Origin: Delphinapterus leucas
Taxonomy: Eukaryota > Chordata > Mammalia > Artiodactyla > Monodontidae
DNA: 64,000 nt
Direction: 5' to 3'
Assembly (NCBI RefSeq): GCF_002288925.2
Contig: NW_022098092.1
Location: 79,820-143,819 of the forward strand
Shown: piece by piece, positions 12,311 through 22,989 of the stretch
Layout of the letters: every line of letters begins with the position of its first letter
Numbering within the stretch: the first letter of the stretch is position 1
Made by a program: the position numbers and the translations under genes
Notes under the pieces: generated by a model
The model's database searches: none
What the model saw: only the letters and a program-made list of their open reading frames with translations
Told to the model about the DNA's origin: nothing

Positions 12311-12397
12311 TAAAGTACAATGAAGTAAAATATAATAAAGTTATTAAATTAAAAAAATAATTATTAAGAAAAAAAATTTTTAAAACGAACAAAAAAT

Positions 12398-12890
12398 ACA
12401 GACGGATAGAACCTTAGGACAAATGGTGGAAGCAAAGTTATACAGACAAAATCTCATACAGAAGCATACACATACACACTCACAAAAAGAGGAAAAGGGG
12501 AAAAAATCATAAATCTTGCTCTCAAAGTCCACCTCCTCAATTTGGGATGTTTTGTTGTCTGAAGGAGGGCAGGAAGGAAAGAAAGAAGATAAAATAAAAT
12601 AAAAGTTATTCAAATAAAAAATAATTATTAAAAAAAAAAAGAAAAAACAGATGGATAGAGCCCTGGGACAAATGGTAGAAATAAAGGTATACAGTCAAAA
12701 TCTCACACAGAAGCATACACATACACACTCACAAAAAGAGGAAAAGGGGAAAAAATCATAAATCTTGCTCTCAAAGTCCACCTCCTCAATTTGGAATGAT
12801 TCGTTGTCTATTCATGTATTCCACAGATGCAGGGTGCATCAAATTGATTGTGGAGCAGTAATCCACTGCTTCTGAGGCTGCTGGGAGAGA
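12398..12890 (-). repeat. Tandem units (about 247 bp) in the L1 5' UTR
   Basis: CAGACGGATAGAACCTTAGG (about 12399) recurs as CAGATGGATAGAGCCCTGGG (about 12646). Both are followed by the same order: ACAAATGGT, TCTCA(C/T)ACAGAAGCATACAC, GAGGAAAAGGGG and CACCTCCTCAATTTGG. The copies differ at scattered positions, so this duplication is real and old enough to have diverged. Confidence 0.8.
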
Positions 12891-12904
12891 TTTCCCTTTC
12901 TCTT

Positions 12905-13004
12905 NNNNNNNNNNNNNNNNNNNNNNNNNNNNNNNNNNNNNNNNNNNNNNNNNNNNNNNNNNNNNNNNNNNNNNNNNNNNNNNNNNNNNNNNNNNNNNNN
13001 NNNN
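12905..13004. other. Assembly gap (100 N)
   Basis: Exactly 100 N, a customary placeholder for a gap of unknown size. The 209 bases before it (12696-12904) match the 209 bases after it (13005-13213) with one mismatch that I can see (GAGCAGTAA versus GAGCTGTAA). Confidence 0.98.
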
Positions 13005-14252
13005 CAAAATCTCACACAGAAGCATACACATACACACTCACAAAAAGAGGAAAAGGGGAAAAAATCATAAATCTTGCTCTCAAAGTCCACCTCCTCAATT
13101 TGGAATGATTCGTTGTCTATTCATGTATTCCACAGATGCAGGGTGCATCAAATTGATTGTGGAGCTGTAATCCACTGCTTCTGAGGCTGCTGGGAGAGAT
13201 TTCCCTTTCTCTTCTTTTTTCTCACAGCTCCCAGGGTCTCAGCTTTGGATTTGGCCCCACCTCTGTGTGTAGGTCGCCAGAGGGCGTCTGTTTTTCGCTC
13301 AGACAGGATGGGGTTAAAGGAGCCGCTGATTCGGGGGCTCTGGCTCACTCAGGCCGGGGGGAGCGAGGGGCACGGAGTGCGGGGTGAGCCTGCGGCGGCA
13401 GAGGCCAGCGTGACGTTGCACCAGCCTGAGGCTCGCCGTGCGTTCTCCCGGGGAGTTGTCCCTGGATCCCGGGAACCTTGCAGTGGCGGGCGGCACAGGC
13501 TCCCCAGAAGGGAGGTGTGGATAGTGACCTGTGCTTGCCCACAGGCTTCTTGGTGGCGGCAGCAGCAGCCTTAGCGTCTCCTGCCCATCTCTGGGGTCTG
13601 CGCTTTTAGCCGCGGCTCGCGCCCGTCTCTGGAGCTCCTTTAAGCAGCGCTCTTAATCCCCTCTCCTCGTGCACCAGGAAACAAAGAGGGAAGAAAAAGT
13701 CTCTTGCCTCTTCTGCAGCTCCAGACCTTTTCCCGGACTCCCTCCCGGGTAGCCGTGGTGCACTAACCCCTTGAGGCTGTGTTCACTCCGCCAACCCCAG
13801 TCCTCTCCCTGCGATCCGCCCAAGGCCCGAGCCTCAGCTCGCAGCCCTGCCCCGGCGGGTGAGCAGAGAAGCCTCTCAGGCTGGTGAGTCCTCTGTGCGG
13901 GAATATCCCTGCTTTGCCCTCCTCACCCCTGTTGCTGCACTCTCCTCCGTGGCGCCGAAGCTCCCCCCCTCCGCCACCCGCGGTCTCCAGCCGCGAAGGG
14001 GCTTCCTAGTGTGTGGAAACCTTTCCTCCTTCACAGCTCCCTCCCACTGGTGCAGGTCCCATTCCTATCCTTTTGTCTCTGTTTTTTCTTTTTTTCTTTT
14101 GCCCTACCCAGGTACGTGGGGGAGTTTCTTGCCTTTTGGGAGGTCTGAGGTCTGCCAGCATTCAGTAGGTGTTCTGTAGGAGTTGCTCCATGTGTAGATG
14201 TATTTCTGGTGTATCTGTGGGGAGGAAGGTTATCTCCGCGTCTTAGTTTTCT

Positions 14253-14260
14253 GCCATCTT
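14253..14260 (-). promoter_or_regulatory. YY1-like site at the L1 5' end
   Basis: AAGATGGC on the minus strand lies about 12 bases inside the L1 5' end. In human L1 a YY1 site at the same place sets accurate transcription start. The same role here is inferred. Confidence 0.55.
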
Positions 14261-14273
14261 CCCCTCGTCCCCC

Positions 14274-14286
14274 AAGACCTTATTTA
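14274..14286. repeat. Right target-site duplication of the full-length L1
   Basis: AAGACCTTATTTA is identical to 6485-6497. Confidence 0.9.
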
Positions 14287-14356
14287 AATACCATCAATAT
14301 TCAGTCTATACATTTAGTCTCAGTAACCAAATGCTGTATCACATGAAACATCTCCA

Positions 14357-14376
14357 GTTTTTTCTGTCCCTTCCAG
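14357..14376 (+). promoter_or_regulatory. Splice acceptor of the zinc-finger exon
   Basis: A pyrimidine tract (GTTTTTTCTGTCCCTTCC) ends in AG at 14375-14376. The first exon bases GA finish a split codon and TGG follows. This phase-1 entry into WKN is what terminal exons of KRAB zinc-finger genes usually show. The open frame extends upstream to an ATG at 14331, but that part is more likely intron read-through. Confidence 0.7.
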
Positions 14377-15941
14377 GATGGAAGAACAGTTATAAAACCA
14401 CAAAGTCAACTCAAACACAAGGTTCTTCATTTCAGGAGATGATAATGAAAAGATCCAAAAGGAATGGACCCTGGGGCTTCAAATCAGAAAAACCCTGCAA
14501 ATATGAAGACAGATTAGAGAAAAAGCAGAAGAAAAACCAAAGTGTTCAGATAGTTTCAGTCACTCACAAAAAAATCTTCACTGTAGAAAGAAAACATAAA
14601 AATACTGAATTTGGCCAAAACTTCAGCCTAAAGTCAGTCCTTGTTAGGCAACAGATGGTTCCCAGAGAAAAAACCCCACCAAAATGTGAAATACAAGGAA
14701 ACACCTTCAAACAGAATTCCAATTTACTTAATCAACAAAAAATCAACACAGCCGGGAAACGTTATAAATGTAGTATGTGTGAGAAAACCTTCATTAATAC
14801 TTCATCCCTTCGTAAACATGAGAAAAACCATAGTGGAGAGAAATTATTTAAATGTAAAGACTGTTCGAAAGCCTTTAACCAAAGTTCAGCTCTTATTCAA
14901 CATCAAATAACTCATACTGGAGAGAAACCCTATATATGTAAAGAATGTGGGAAAGCTTTCACTCTCAGTACATCCCTTTATAAACACCTAAGAACACACA
15001 CTGTGGAGAAATCCTATAGATGTAAGGAATGTGGTAAATCCTTCAGCAGAAGGTCAGGCCTTTTTATACATCAAAAAATCCATGCTGGAGAAAACCCCTA
15101 TAAATATAATCCAGGTAGGAAGGCATCTAGTTGCAACACATCCCTTCCTGGATGTCAGAGAATGAATTCCAGAAAGAAGTCCTATTTATGTAATGAATGT
15201 GGCAATACCTTTAAGTCTAGTTCATCCCTTCGTTATCATCAGAGAATTCACACAGGAGAGAAACCTTTTAAATGTAGTGAATGTGGGAGAGCCTTCAGTC
15301 AGAGTGCATCTCTTATTCAACATGAAAGAATTCACACTGGAGAAAAGCCTTATAGATGTAATGAATGTGGAAAAGGTTTCACTTCTATTTCACGACTTAA
15401 CAGACACCGAATAATTCATACTGGTGAGAAGTTTTATAATTGTAATGAATGTGGTAAAGCCTTAAGTTCCCACTCAACACTTATTATTCATGAAAGAATT
15501 CATACTGGAGAGAAACCATGTAAATGTAAAGTGTGTGGGAAAGCCTTCAGACAAAGTTCAGCTCTCATTCAACATCAGAGAATGCATACTGGAGAAAGAC
15601 CCTATAAATGTAATGAGTGTGGGAAAACTTTCAGGTGTAACTCATCCCTTAGTAATCATCAGAGAATTCACACAGGAGAGAAACCATATCGATGTGAAGA
15701 ATGTGGGATATCTTTTGGCCAAAGTTCAGCTCTTATTCAACATCGAAGGATTCATACAGGAGAGAAACCCTTCAAATGTAATACATGTGGGAAAACTTTT
15801 AGACAGAGCTCATCACGTATTGCCCATCAGAGAATTCATACTGGAGAGAAACCCTATGAATGTAATACATGTGGGAAACTTTTCAATCACAGGTCATCTC
15901 TTACTAATCATTATAAAATTCATATTGAAGAGAACCCCTAG
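14377..15941 (+). CDS. C2H2 zinc-finger array, terminal exon of a KRAB/SCAN-type transcription factor (ZNF287 is best guess)
   Basis: The product is a nuclear DNA-binding protein in which each C2H2 finger reads about three bases. The exon encodes a linker of about 128 residues rich in Lys and Gln. It then runs 14 modules of exactly 28 residues to the stop at 15939-15941, with TGEKP-type linkers. Modules 1-4 and 6-14 keep both Cys and both His. Module 5 (about 15106-15189) has lost the first two Cys and both His ([10 protein letters not shown]). No KRAB or SCAN domain is encoded here; it should lie on upstream exons, which I do not see. The frame is open with no stop or frameshift, so the exon looks functional. 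Fourteen fingers after a linker of this length fit the layout I recall for ZNF287, a SCAN-KRAB protein, but I could not check this. Confidence 0.88.
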
Positions 15942-16510
15942 AAAGTAGGTTTGCATGTGTGAAATTCTGAAACCAAAGCTCATCAGAATACATGAAAGTG
16001 ATGTAATAAATGTAATGGATATGAAAAGCCATTCTATGATTTAGTCATCAAATAATAAATTCCAAGGATAAACCTATGTAATAGATAATGAGGAAAGTGG
16101 AAATTGTTCAGTCCTATCAGACACTTTATAATAACCTAAAATGAAGAATTCCTGACTGGAGACATTGACTTTGGGCATTTGTAAAATAATTGTTTTCTCT
16201 ACAGCATCATATGCTGCATATCATATGTAATTGTTATAAACATCTGGGTGATGAAGGGAAGTGTGCACTGGATTTCCTGTTAAACTGTAAACTGTTAATA
16301 CTTCTTAAAAAATAACTGACATTGTAATAGTATATAAAAGATGTGGTCAAAGAAATTATACATTTTTAGAGAAAAGGACCAAATAAAAGATTAAAATGAA
16401 TTGTAAACTACCTCTCACTTTCTGGGGTTTGTCCTTTTCCTGACTTGATGCCAAACTTTGTGCATGGATTTCATTTAAAAATAGAAATAAAAGTGTTCTC
16501 TTCCTTTGTT
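15942..16510 (+). other. Probable 3' UTR with polyadenylation signals
   Basis: AATAAA hexamers occur at 16054-16059, 16382-16387 and 16486-16491. The last is followed by a GT/T-rich stretch (GTGTTCTCTTCCTTTGTTCT) of the kind seen at cleavage sites, so transcript ends near 16.4 or 16.51 kb are plausible. Confidence 0.5.
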
Positions 16511-17109
16511 CTTCTAGTAATTGCTGTGAATTGAAAATTTTCTACCCAATTTTTAATTCTGTTCTCAGAATTATTTTTTTTTGCTCTGAAGTCATTTATT
16601 ATGAAATTATACATGCTATATACTGTGAGCTGTCATCTTAAGTATATTAAATGGAAAAATAAGTGATTTTCAAGTTTAAGGCTATTAAATGTATATTTAA
16701 TATATATTATACATATATATTTAATAACATATATTCTAAATTCACAACAGAAGGGACTGTCAAAAGTAGTATAATGAATCTAGCATATGTGCCAAAATAT
16801 TGAAAGGTACATCAATCACTTCATGAAATAAAGCGTATGTTTTTCCTACTTGGTGTTCTGTAGTGTCCAACAGTTTTAAGAAAACAAAAGGAGTAATTTA
16901 TAAACAACTCAGTAGTTTGGTTGTTTGAGTCCCAGCTTTGGGGCAAGTACTATACTGCACACTGGGAATTTTAAGAAAAAAGTCACAGGCCTTCAAGAAA
17001 CCATGAATGGAGGAAAAGGGATGGAGTTAAGAGACTATCAGATGAGTAAAGCAAATTATTATGTCACTGTATGTAAGTGTGGTTGTTTTAACAGGCAAAT
17101 AGATAGGTT
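16511..17109. other. Unassigned AT-rich stretch
   Basis: Nothing recognisable apart from AT-rich runs near 16690-16735. Confidence 0.3.
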
Positions 17110-17560
17110 GTGACAATATGTTGCAGTGCAGGAATGTTGTAGAGATTTAGACATGATGAAGGAGAGATTGAATGTAACCAAGGAAACCTGGTGACATCAT
17201 AGAAAGCTTTCCAGAGGCAATGATGCCTGAGCCAGGTTTTGAAACAATAATAAGAACTCTCCAGAGGATGAGATAAGCATTCCAAATAGGAGAGGTAGAG
17301 GTGAGTAATACCATGACACCTTTATGGAAACTCAAGTATAGAACTAATGAGCAGGAGAATGGCAGGTGTTAAAGTCTGAGTAGAAGGCAGAGGCCAGATA
17401 ACAAAGGGCCTATTTGCCATGAAAAGTTTGGATTTTATCCTGAAATTGATGAAGTCAGTTAAAAATGTTAAGCAAGGAACATCGTTCTGGCAACGATGTG
17501 TAGAGGGTGTATTTAGTATATATTAAAGCTGTATAGACTGATGCCTAGAAATCTGGGCTA
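17110..17560 (-). repeat. Diverged L2 fragment, minus orientation
   Basis: Blocks such as 'aactctccagaggatgagat' and 'gtttggattttatcctgaaa' correspond to the reverse complement of L2. The copy is heavily decayed. Confidence 0.45.
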
Positions 17561-20477
17561 TGGTAATTCAAGTGATAGGTGAATGAGAGTCCAAACTCAA
17601 GCAGGGACAGCATATATGGAGAACAGGAGACAAGATAATGTATTAGAAATAAGACATGGTGTTCACAAGCAAACAGATGAGGTTGGTGAATGAGAAGGCT
17701 AAGCTGACTCGAAGGTAGGGTTGCCAGGTATCCTCTGTATACTGGATATGTCTTGTATTGAATGATTTTGAACTGCATCCTGTATTGATTTTGTCAGGTC
17801 ACCCTTATTGTAATCAGTTGTGCTTTTACCCAATAATGAAAATCGAGCAGTTGAAGCTATTTTTCTGCTTCAATAATTGGCACTTAAATTACTTAGGTAG
17901 CAATGCTAGCTGAAAATTATAACTCCACAAAACTGAAACAGTCCCTTATAGTCTCTCTCATATTTTTGGCTGAGGAAAGACCAAAGTTGGGGGGCGGAGT
18001 GGGGGTAGGAGAAGGTAAATGAGAATTGAAAGTCTTCCATATTAAAGAAAGGAAAAGATTTCTTTTTGTCAAAGTCTCAAGTTGTAAGCAAGTAATCACC
18101 ATTAATTAGAGATTACTTTGGATCAGTACACATGCTCTGAAAATCAACAGTGGCCATGCTTCTGACAGTTAGCAAATTAAAGAGACTTCAGCTTCTGAAA
18201 GCCAGTTTGTTACGATCCCATGCCTGTAGACAAGTCAGCAGATACCTCACTCCAGTGACCATACTTCTGAAAGTATGCCAGTCAATAACAGCCTTATTTC
18301 AGTGATCACACTAACATAATTGAAAGTCTGTCAATCCAGTAAACACTCCTGCTTCTGAAAATCCACCAATCCTTGAACCAAGCTTCCCAAAACCTTGTAT
18401 GAGATCAGCTGTGGCTTTCTTTGGGGAGGTTCTTCCTTGCAAATACAGCTCTCGCTTGCAGCCATACATGAAGTTCACCTTTTCTGCATCACATATCAAA
18501 GTTCAATTTATTGTTAGTTTGTAACAACTTCTACAGTTCAACCCCAATTTACTGTTATAACTTTAGCCTCGTGAGTGACAAACATAATAATGATGCCATG
18601 AGACTATCAAATTCAATATTTTCAATTCCTGTGGTGTTTGCTATCATCTAGTATTTGAATCCCAAATGCAAATGTAAATTCATGATTAATTTTTAGAACA
18701 TTGGTTATCTATTAAATGAGGAAAAAAATCCTTTTGAAACCTTTTCCACAGCATGAAACTGTTCATTCAATATAAAAAAGTGATAGTCATTTATAAACCA
18801 GTATCTATTAACAGCTAAACCTAAGAGATATATGATTATCTCAGCTATAAACAGATAAAATAAATTTTCTAATTAAAACAAATTCGATGAAAATAATCAC
18901 AGCAGAAGTTCTAATGACTGTCCACATTGTGTATCATCATTATCAATCTTTTCAGCATAAATGACTGATCAAACATACCAGGAGTATTTTCTGATTCTAA
19001 AATTGGAAACAAATTTTAAGTGCCAGGTTAAAATGCTGCAATAATAAAAAATGTAATAGCTCTATTTACTATTACAGAGATTATTAAAGATCTAAAATGC
19101 CTTGTCTTTTTACAACACAGCCCAAGATGCAAGTAATCACAATACTGAAAAAAAAATTCCCTTTGCTTGTATGTTCTTCTCGTGAAAAAGTCTTGCTTAG
19201 AAGGCTGCTGCTCACTGATTGAATTAATAAGTGTACTGCTTTTCATAGAGATAATACAAATGCAAATTATGGTGGATGTGCAAAAGTGCAAACAATTTAT
19301 TCAAAGTTGAATCAAAGTGTAATGGATTCTATGCAGGGTGTTGGCTATCTTGCCCATATTCTGCATTTCTGCATAATTCTGCATAGACAACACGTGATAT
19401 TCTTTCTGTTGACACTGGAGTGCTTATTGTGAAACTGTTGTATTACTTCAGCATTTAAACATTTGAGCAGTTAAAGAATTTTTGTGATTTTGTTTGCATT
19501 TCATAATCTTCAACTTTCTAGCATTCAAAAACTTGTTTGGACTTCCTATTTCAGCTATGACATGTAAACAGCTTGCAAGTGATCGCTTGTATCCTTACAA
19601 CAAGAAAAATTGGGGCAGCCTGAAAATTAGTGACTTTTCTTTTATCTTCCTGAGAACTGAGGTTGGTGGGCAAATTGCAACGCTGAAATCTGGAGAGACA
19701 GGCATATCCAGAAAGATATAGCTGAGATCTGCTCACCTGGAACAGAAATTACTGGAGCCATAAACTGGTAGAAATATTTAAATGCTCATTTTGATAAATT
19801 GCTGAAGGTTGTGTGGACTGTCTTGAGAGTGAGAAACTCCTGGGGGGCCACAGTCTTAAGAGTCCCCCACATTTCCATTGTCATTAGATCCAGAAACCCG
19901 GTTGGATTTGCGTGGTGGCGACCTGAGAAATATTCCCTCAGGGCCCTAGTGGAGGAAGGGTAACCATTGTGAAATACACTCAGAGTCTTCTCCACCAAAA
20001 ATGCCTACTCTCCTGGGGAAAAGAGTTTCTCAGAGTCTTGTGCTAGCTGAGGTAAGGACATTCCTCCCACTTTAGGCCCCTCTAACCTTCGTGTCTCACT
20101 AAGGAGGAGAAAACAGTCAAAGAGATGGGGTTGGGGGGGGATTCAAGGAAAAAGATTGGGAATGCTGCAACTAGAGGAGGGAATATAGGGCAAGGAGCTT
20201 GGGAAAAAGCTATACCACCAGATAAACATTTGCTCTAGACATAGGCCTACTAAGACTGAGATTTAATTGGAAGATTATAGAATCCTCCTCCCCAACCCCT
20301 ACTCCCACCCCCACCCCCACCCCCACAGCTTGCCAACACACCAACAACACTGGATTACAGCAGAAAGAGAGATACAGACTCTCCTTGAGGAGGAGTGTTT
20401 AGGGAGTGTTTAGTGTTTTGTCAATAGTGGAGACAAAAACAAGGATACTAGAGGAATTTGAAGTCTTTGGCACCTAT
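17561..20477. other. Long unassigned stretch
   Basis: There is no ORF over about 90 codons and no coding signature. Bases 18130-18540 (several 'cttctgaaa' phrases, ending CAATTTATTGTTAGTTTG) and 19790-20100 look like decayed LTR or ERV sequence, but I cannot name a family. A C-rich run (CCCCCA)n lies at about 20297-20327. Confidence 0.35.
20297..20327 (+). repeat. (CCCCCA)n simple repeat
   Basis: This is a run of CCACCC/CCCCCA units. The complementary strand is G-rich. Confidence 0.85.
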
Positions 20478-20519
20478 GGTTGCCTAACTCCTAGCCAAGT
20501 TAACTAAATCTAGCGGGAT

Positions 20520-22832
20520 AAAGCACCATGAACATGTGGGATTTATCCCAGAAATTGAAGATGTGTACAGCATAAGAAAAGCAATCAATATAATACATTG
20601 CATTAGTAGAATGAGGGCAAAACACACACACACACACACACACACACCCATCTTGATGCAGTAAAAGCATTTCACAAAATGCAAAATCCAATCATGTAAA
20701 ATTACTGAACAAGCCAGGAATAGAAGGGAATTTCCTTAACATGATAAAGTACAGTAATGAAAAATCCACAGCTAACATCATACTGAATAGTGAAACACTG
20801 ACAGCTTTCCCCCTAAGATTAGGAGCAAGACAAGGGTGCCTGATTTTGCCACTTCTATTCAATACTGTACTGGAAGTTGTAGTCAGAGCAGTTAGGCAAG
20901 GAAAAGAAATAAAAGGCATCCCAATTAGAAAGGAAGAATTTTCTCAATTTGCAAATGACATGACTTTATATATAGAAAAGCTGAACAACTACCAAAATTC
21001 AATTAGAACTCATAAATGAGTTTAGCAGTGTTTCAGGATATAAGATCAACATGTAAAAATCAGTTTTATTTCTATATGCTAGTAATAGAAAATTTAAAAG
21101 GAAATAAAGCAATTTCATGTATAATAGCATCAAAAATGATAACATACTTAAGGAGAAATTTAACCAAGTAGGTCCAAGACTTGCACACTGAAAACTACAA
21201 AACACCGTTGAAATATATTAAAGAAGACCTAGACCTAGACCTAAATAAATGGAAAGATATTTGATATTCATGGATTGGAAGACATAGCATAGTTAAAATA
21301 CTACCAAAATGATTTACAAATTCAATGCAAATCACTATCAAAATTCCAGTAGCGTTTTTGCAGAAGTGGAAAAGCAGATCCTAAAATTCATATGCAATTG
21401 CAAGGGATCCCACATAGTGGAAATAATTTAGAAGAAGAACACTTTTGGAAGAAGAACACTTCCCAGATTCAAAACTTACTACAAAGCTACAGTAATCAAA
21501 ACAATGTATTGTTTTTGTTATGTATTGTATTTGTTATGTATTGGCATATAGAAAAACATATAGCTCAGTGGAGTCGAATTGAGAGCCTACATATCTATGG
21601 TCAGTTGATTTTTGACAAGACTAAAAAGACCATTCAATGGGGGAAAATATAGTCTCTTCAGTGACTTGTGCTGAGACTACTGGATATCCACATGCAAAAG
21701 AATGAATCTGACCCATACCTCACAGCACATACAAAAATTAACTCCAAATGAATCAAAACCTAAATGTAAGTGCTAAAACTATTTTAAAAACTATAAAATT
21801 CTTAGAAGGAAACATAGGTGAAACTCTGCATGACGTTGAATAAGGCAACATTTTCATAGATATGACACAAAACACAAGCAAACAAAAATTCAATAAATTG
21901 AACATCATCAAAATTAAAACTTTTGTGTATCAAAAGACACTATCAAGAGAATTAAAAGACAACTCACAGAATGGAAAAAGATATTTGCAAATATTTTCTA
22001 AAAGCCTCATGTCTGAAATATTTTTTAACTCATAATCCAAGTAAAAAACACAATCCAATTAAAAAGGGGCAAAGTAATTGAATAGACATTTTCCTAAGGA
22101 AGATATACAAATAGCTAATAACCAAATGAAAAGATGTCTGTCATCATTAGTCATAATGCAAGAAATGCAAGTCAAAACCACAACGAGATATCATATCACA
22201 CCCATTAGGATGGCTATTTTTTTTAATAACAAATGTTGGTAAGGATGTGGAGAAATTGAACCCTTTGGCATTAATGGTGGGAATGTTAAATGGTGCAGCT
22301 GCTGTGGGAAACAGTTTGGTGGTGTTAAATACAGAATTACCATAAACCAAGAAATTCAACTCCTAGGTATATACCCAAGAGAATTGAAAACATTTGTTCA
22401 CACAAAAACCTGTTCACAACTGTTCATAGAAGCACTATTCACAATAGCCAAAAGATGGAAATAACCCAAGTATCCATCACTCAATGAATGGATAAACAAA
22501 ATATAGTATATCCATACAATGAAATATTATTCAGCAAGAAAAAGGAATAAAATGCTGATACATGCCACAACATGGATGAATCTTGTAAACATTATGCTAA
22601 GTGAAGGAAGCCAGACACAAAGACCATGTATGATTCCATTTATGTGAAATATCCAGAGTAGGCAAATCCAAGAGACAGTAGATTAGTGGTTTCCAGTGCT
22701 GGGGAACAGATGAATGGGGAGTGACTGCTTAATTGGTACAGGGTTTTCTTTGGGGGATGATGAAAATGTTCTGGGGCTACATAGTGGTGAGGGTTGTGCA
22801 AAAGTGGTTGTACTAAATGTCACCAAATTGTG
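20520..22832 (+). mobile_element. Old 5'-truncated L1 (plus), ORF2 to 3' UTR
   Basis: Degraded ORF2 sequence runs from the reverse transcriptase (PLRLGARQGCLILPLLFNTV at about 20810-20868) through an active-site remnant at about 20940-20975 (FANDMTLYIEK instead of FADD). The C-terminal region follows (near 22170-22480), then a 3' UTR ending near 22830. Numerous stops and frameshifts make it inactive. It abuts the ERV that follows. Confidence 0.8.
20618..20647 (+). repeat. (CA)n microsatellite
   Basis: This is a pure ACACAC run inside the old L1 fragment. Confidence 0.95.
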
Positions 22833-22835
22833 TTG

Positions 22836-22965
22836 ACTGAAAACAAATAGACTGCCAGATATTTCTCCAGAAAAAATAGGTTTATTCAGCAGAGAATTAC
22901 AATTCAGGGTCTGCAACCATGGCAAGTCACATGCAAGTCCCCCAAATAGAGAAGGAGAACTCAGA
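22836..22965 (-). mobile_element. 3' LTR remnant of the ERV
   Basis: It aligns by eye with the start of the right-hand LTR and begins TGTTGAC on the plus strand. On the minus strand it contains GAATAAAC, a possible polyadenylation signal. After about 130 bases it passes into pol-like sequence, so most of this LTR is missing. Confidence 0.55.
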
Positions 22966-22989
22966 CATCATCTGCTTCAATTCTGGGAA

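Larger units (their letters stand above)
6498..14272 (-). mobile_element. Full-length L1 retrotransposon with target-site duplications
   Basis: Read on the minus strand, this holds every part of an L1: a GC-rich 5' UTR (about 14272-11650), ORF1, a short spacer, ORF2, a 3' UTR and an A-rich tail. The flanks AAGACCTTATTTA at 6485-6497 and 14274-14286 are a perfect 13-bp target-site duplication (14 bp if the preceding C is counted). The element is about 7.8 kb including the N gap, longer than a usual 6-7 kb L1 because its 5' UTR holds a tandem duplication and a GGAA-rich tract. Both ORFs are broken, so it cannot move by itself. The intact ends point to insertion within the cetacean or cetartiodactyl lineage. 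Confidence 0.92.
11644..14272 (-). promoter_or_regulatory. L1 5' UTR / internal promoter region
   Basis: About 2.6 kb separate ORF1 from the 5' end. The outer part (about 13210-14272) is GC- and CpG-rich, as in L1 promoters. The inner part holds a GGAA/AAAG-rich tract and tandem units. The 5' terminus on the minus strand reads GACGAGGGGAAGATGGCAG, closely parallel to the start of human L1, including the YY1-like core. Confidence 0.75.

Noticed and set aside
12100..12360. 86-codon Lys/Arg-rich open frame
   Set aside because: It is a translation of the GGAA/GAAA simple repeat in the L1 5' UTR.
13210..14270. CpG-rich region as a promoter island of the zinc-finger gene
   Set aside because: It is inside the L1 between its target-site duplications and matches the expected place of the L1 5' UTR, so it came with the L1. 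A co-opted antisense promoter is kept as a finding only.
14641..15948. Alternative frames over the zinc-finger exon (for example 15490-15948)
   Set aside because: They are shadows of the 84-base zinc-finger repeat in the second frame.
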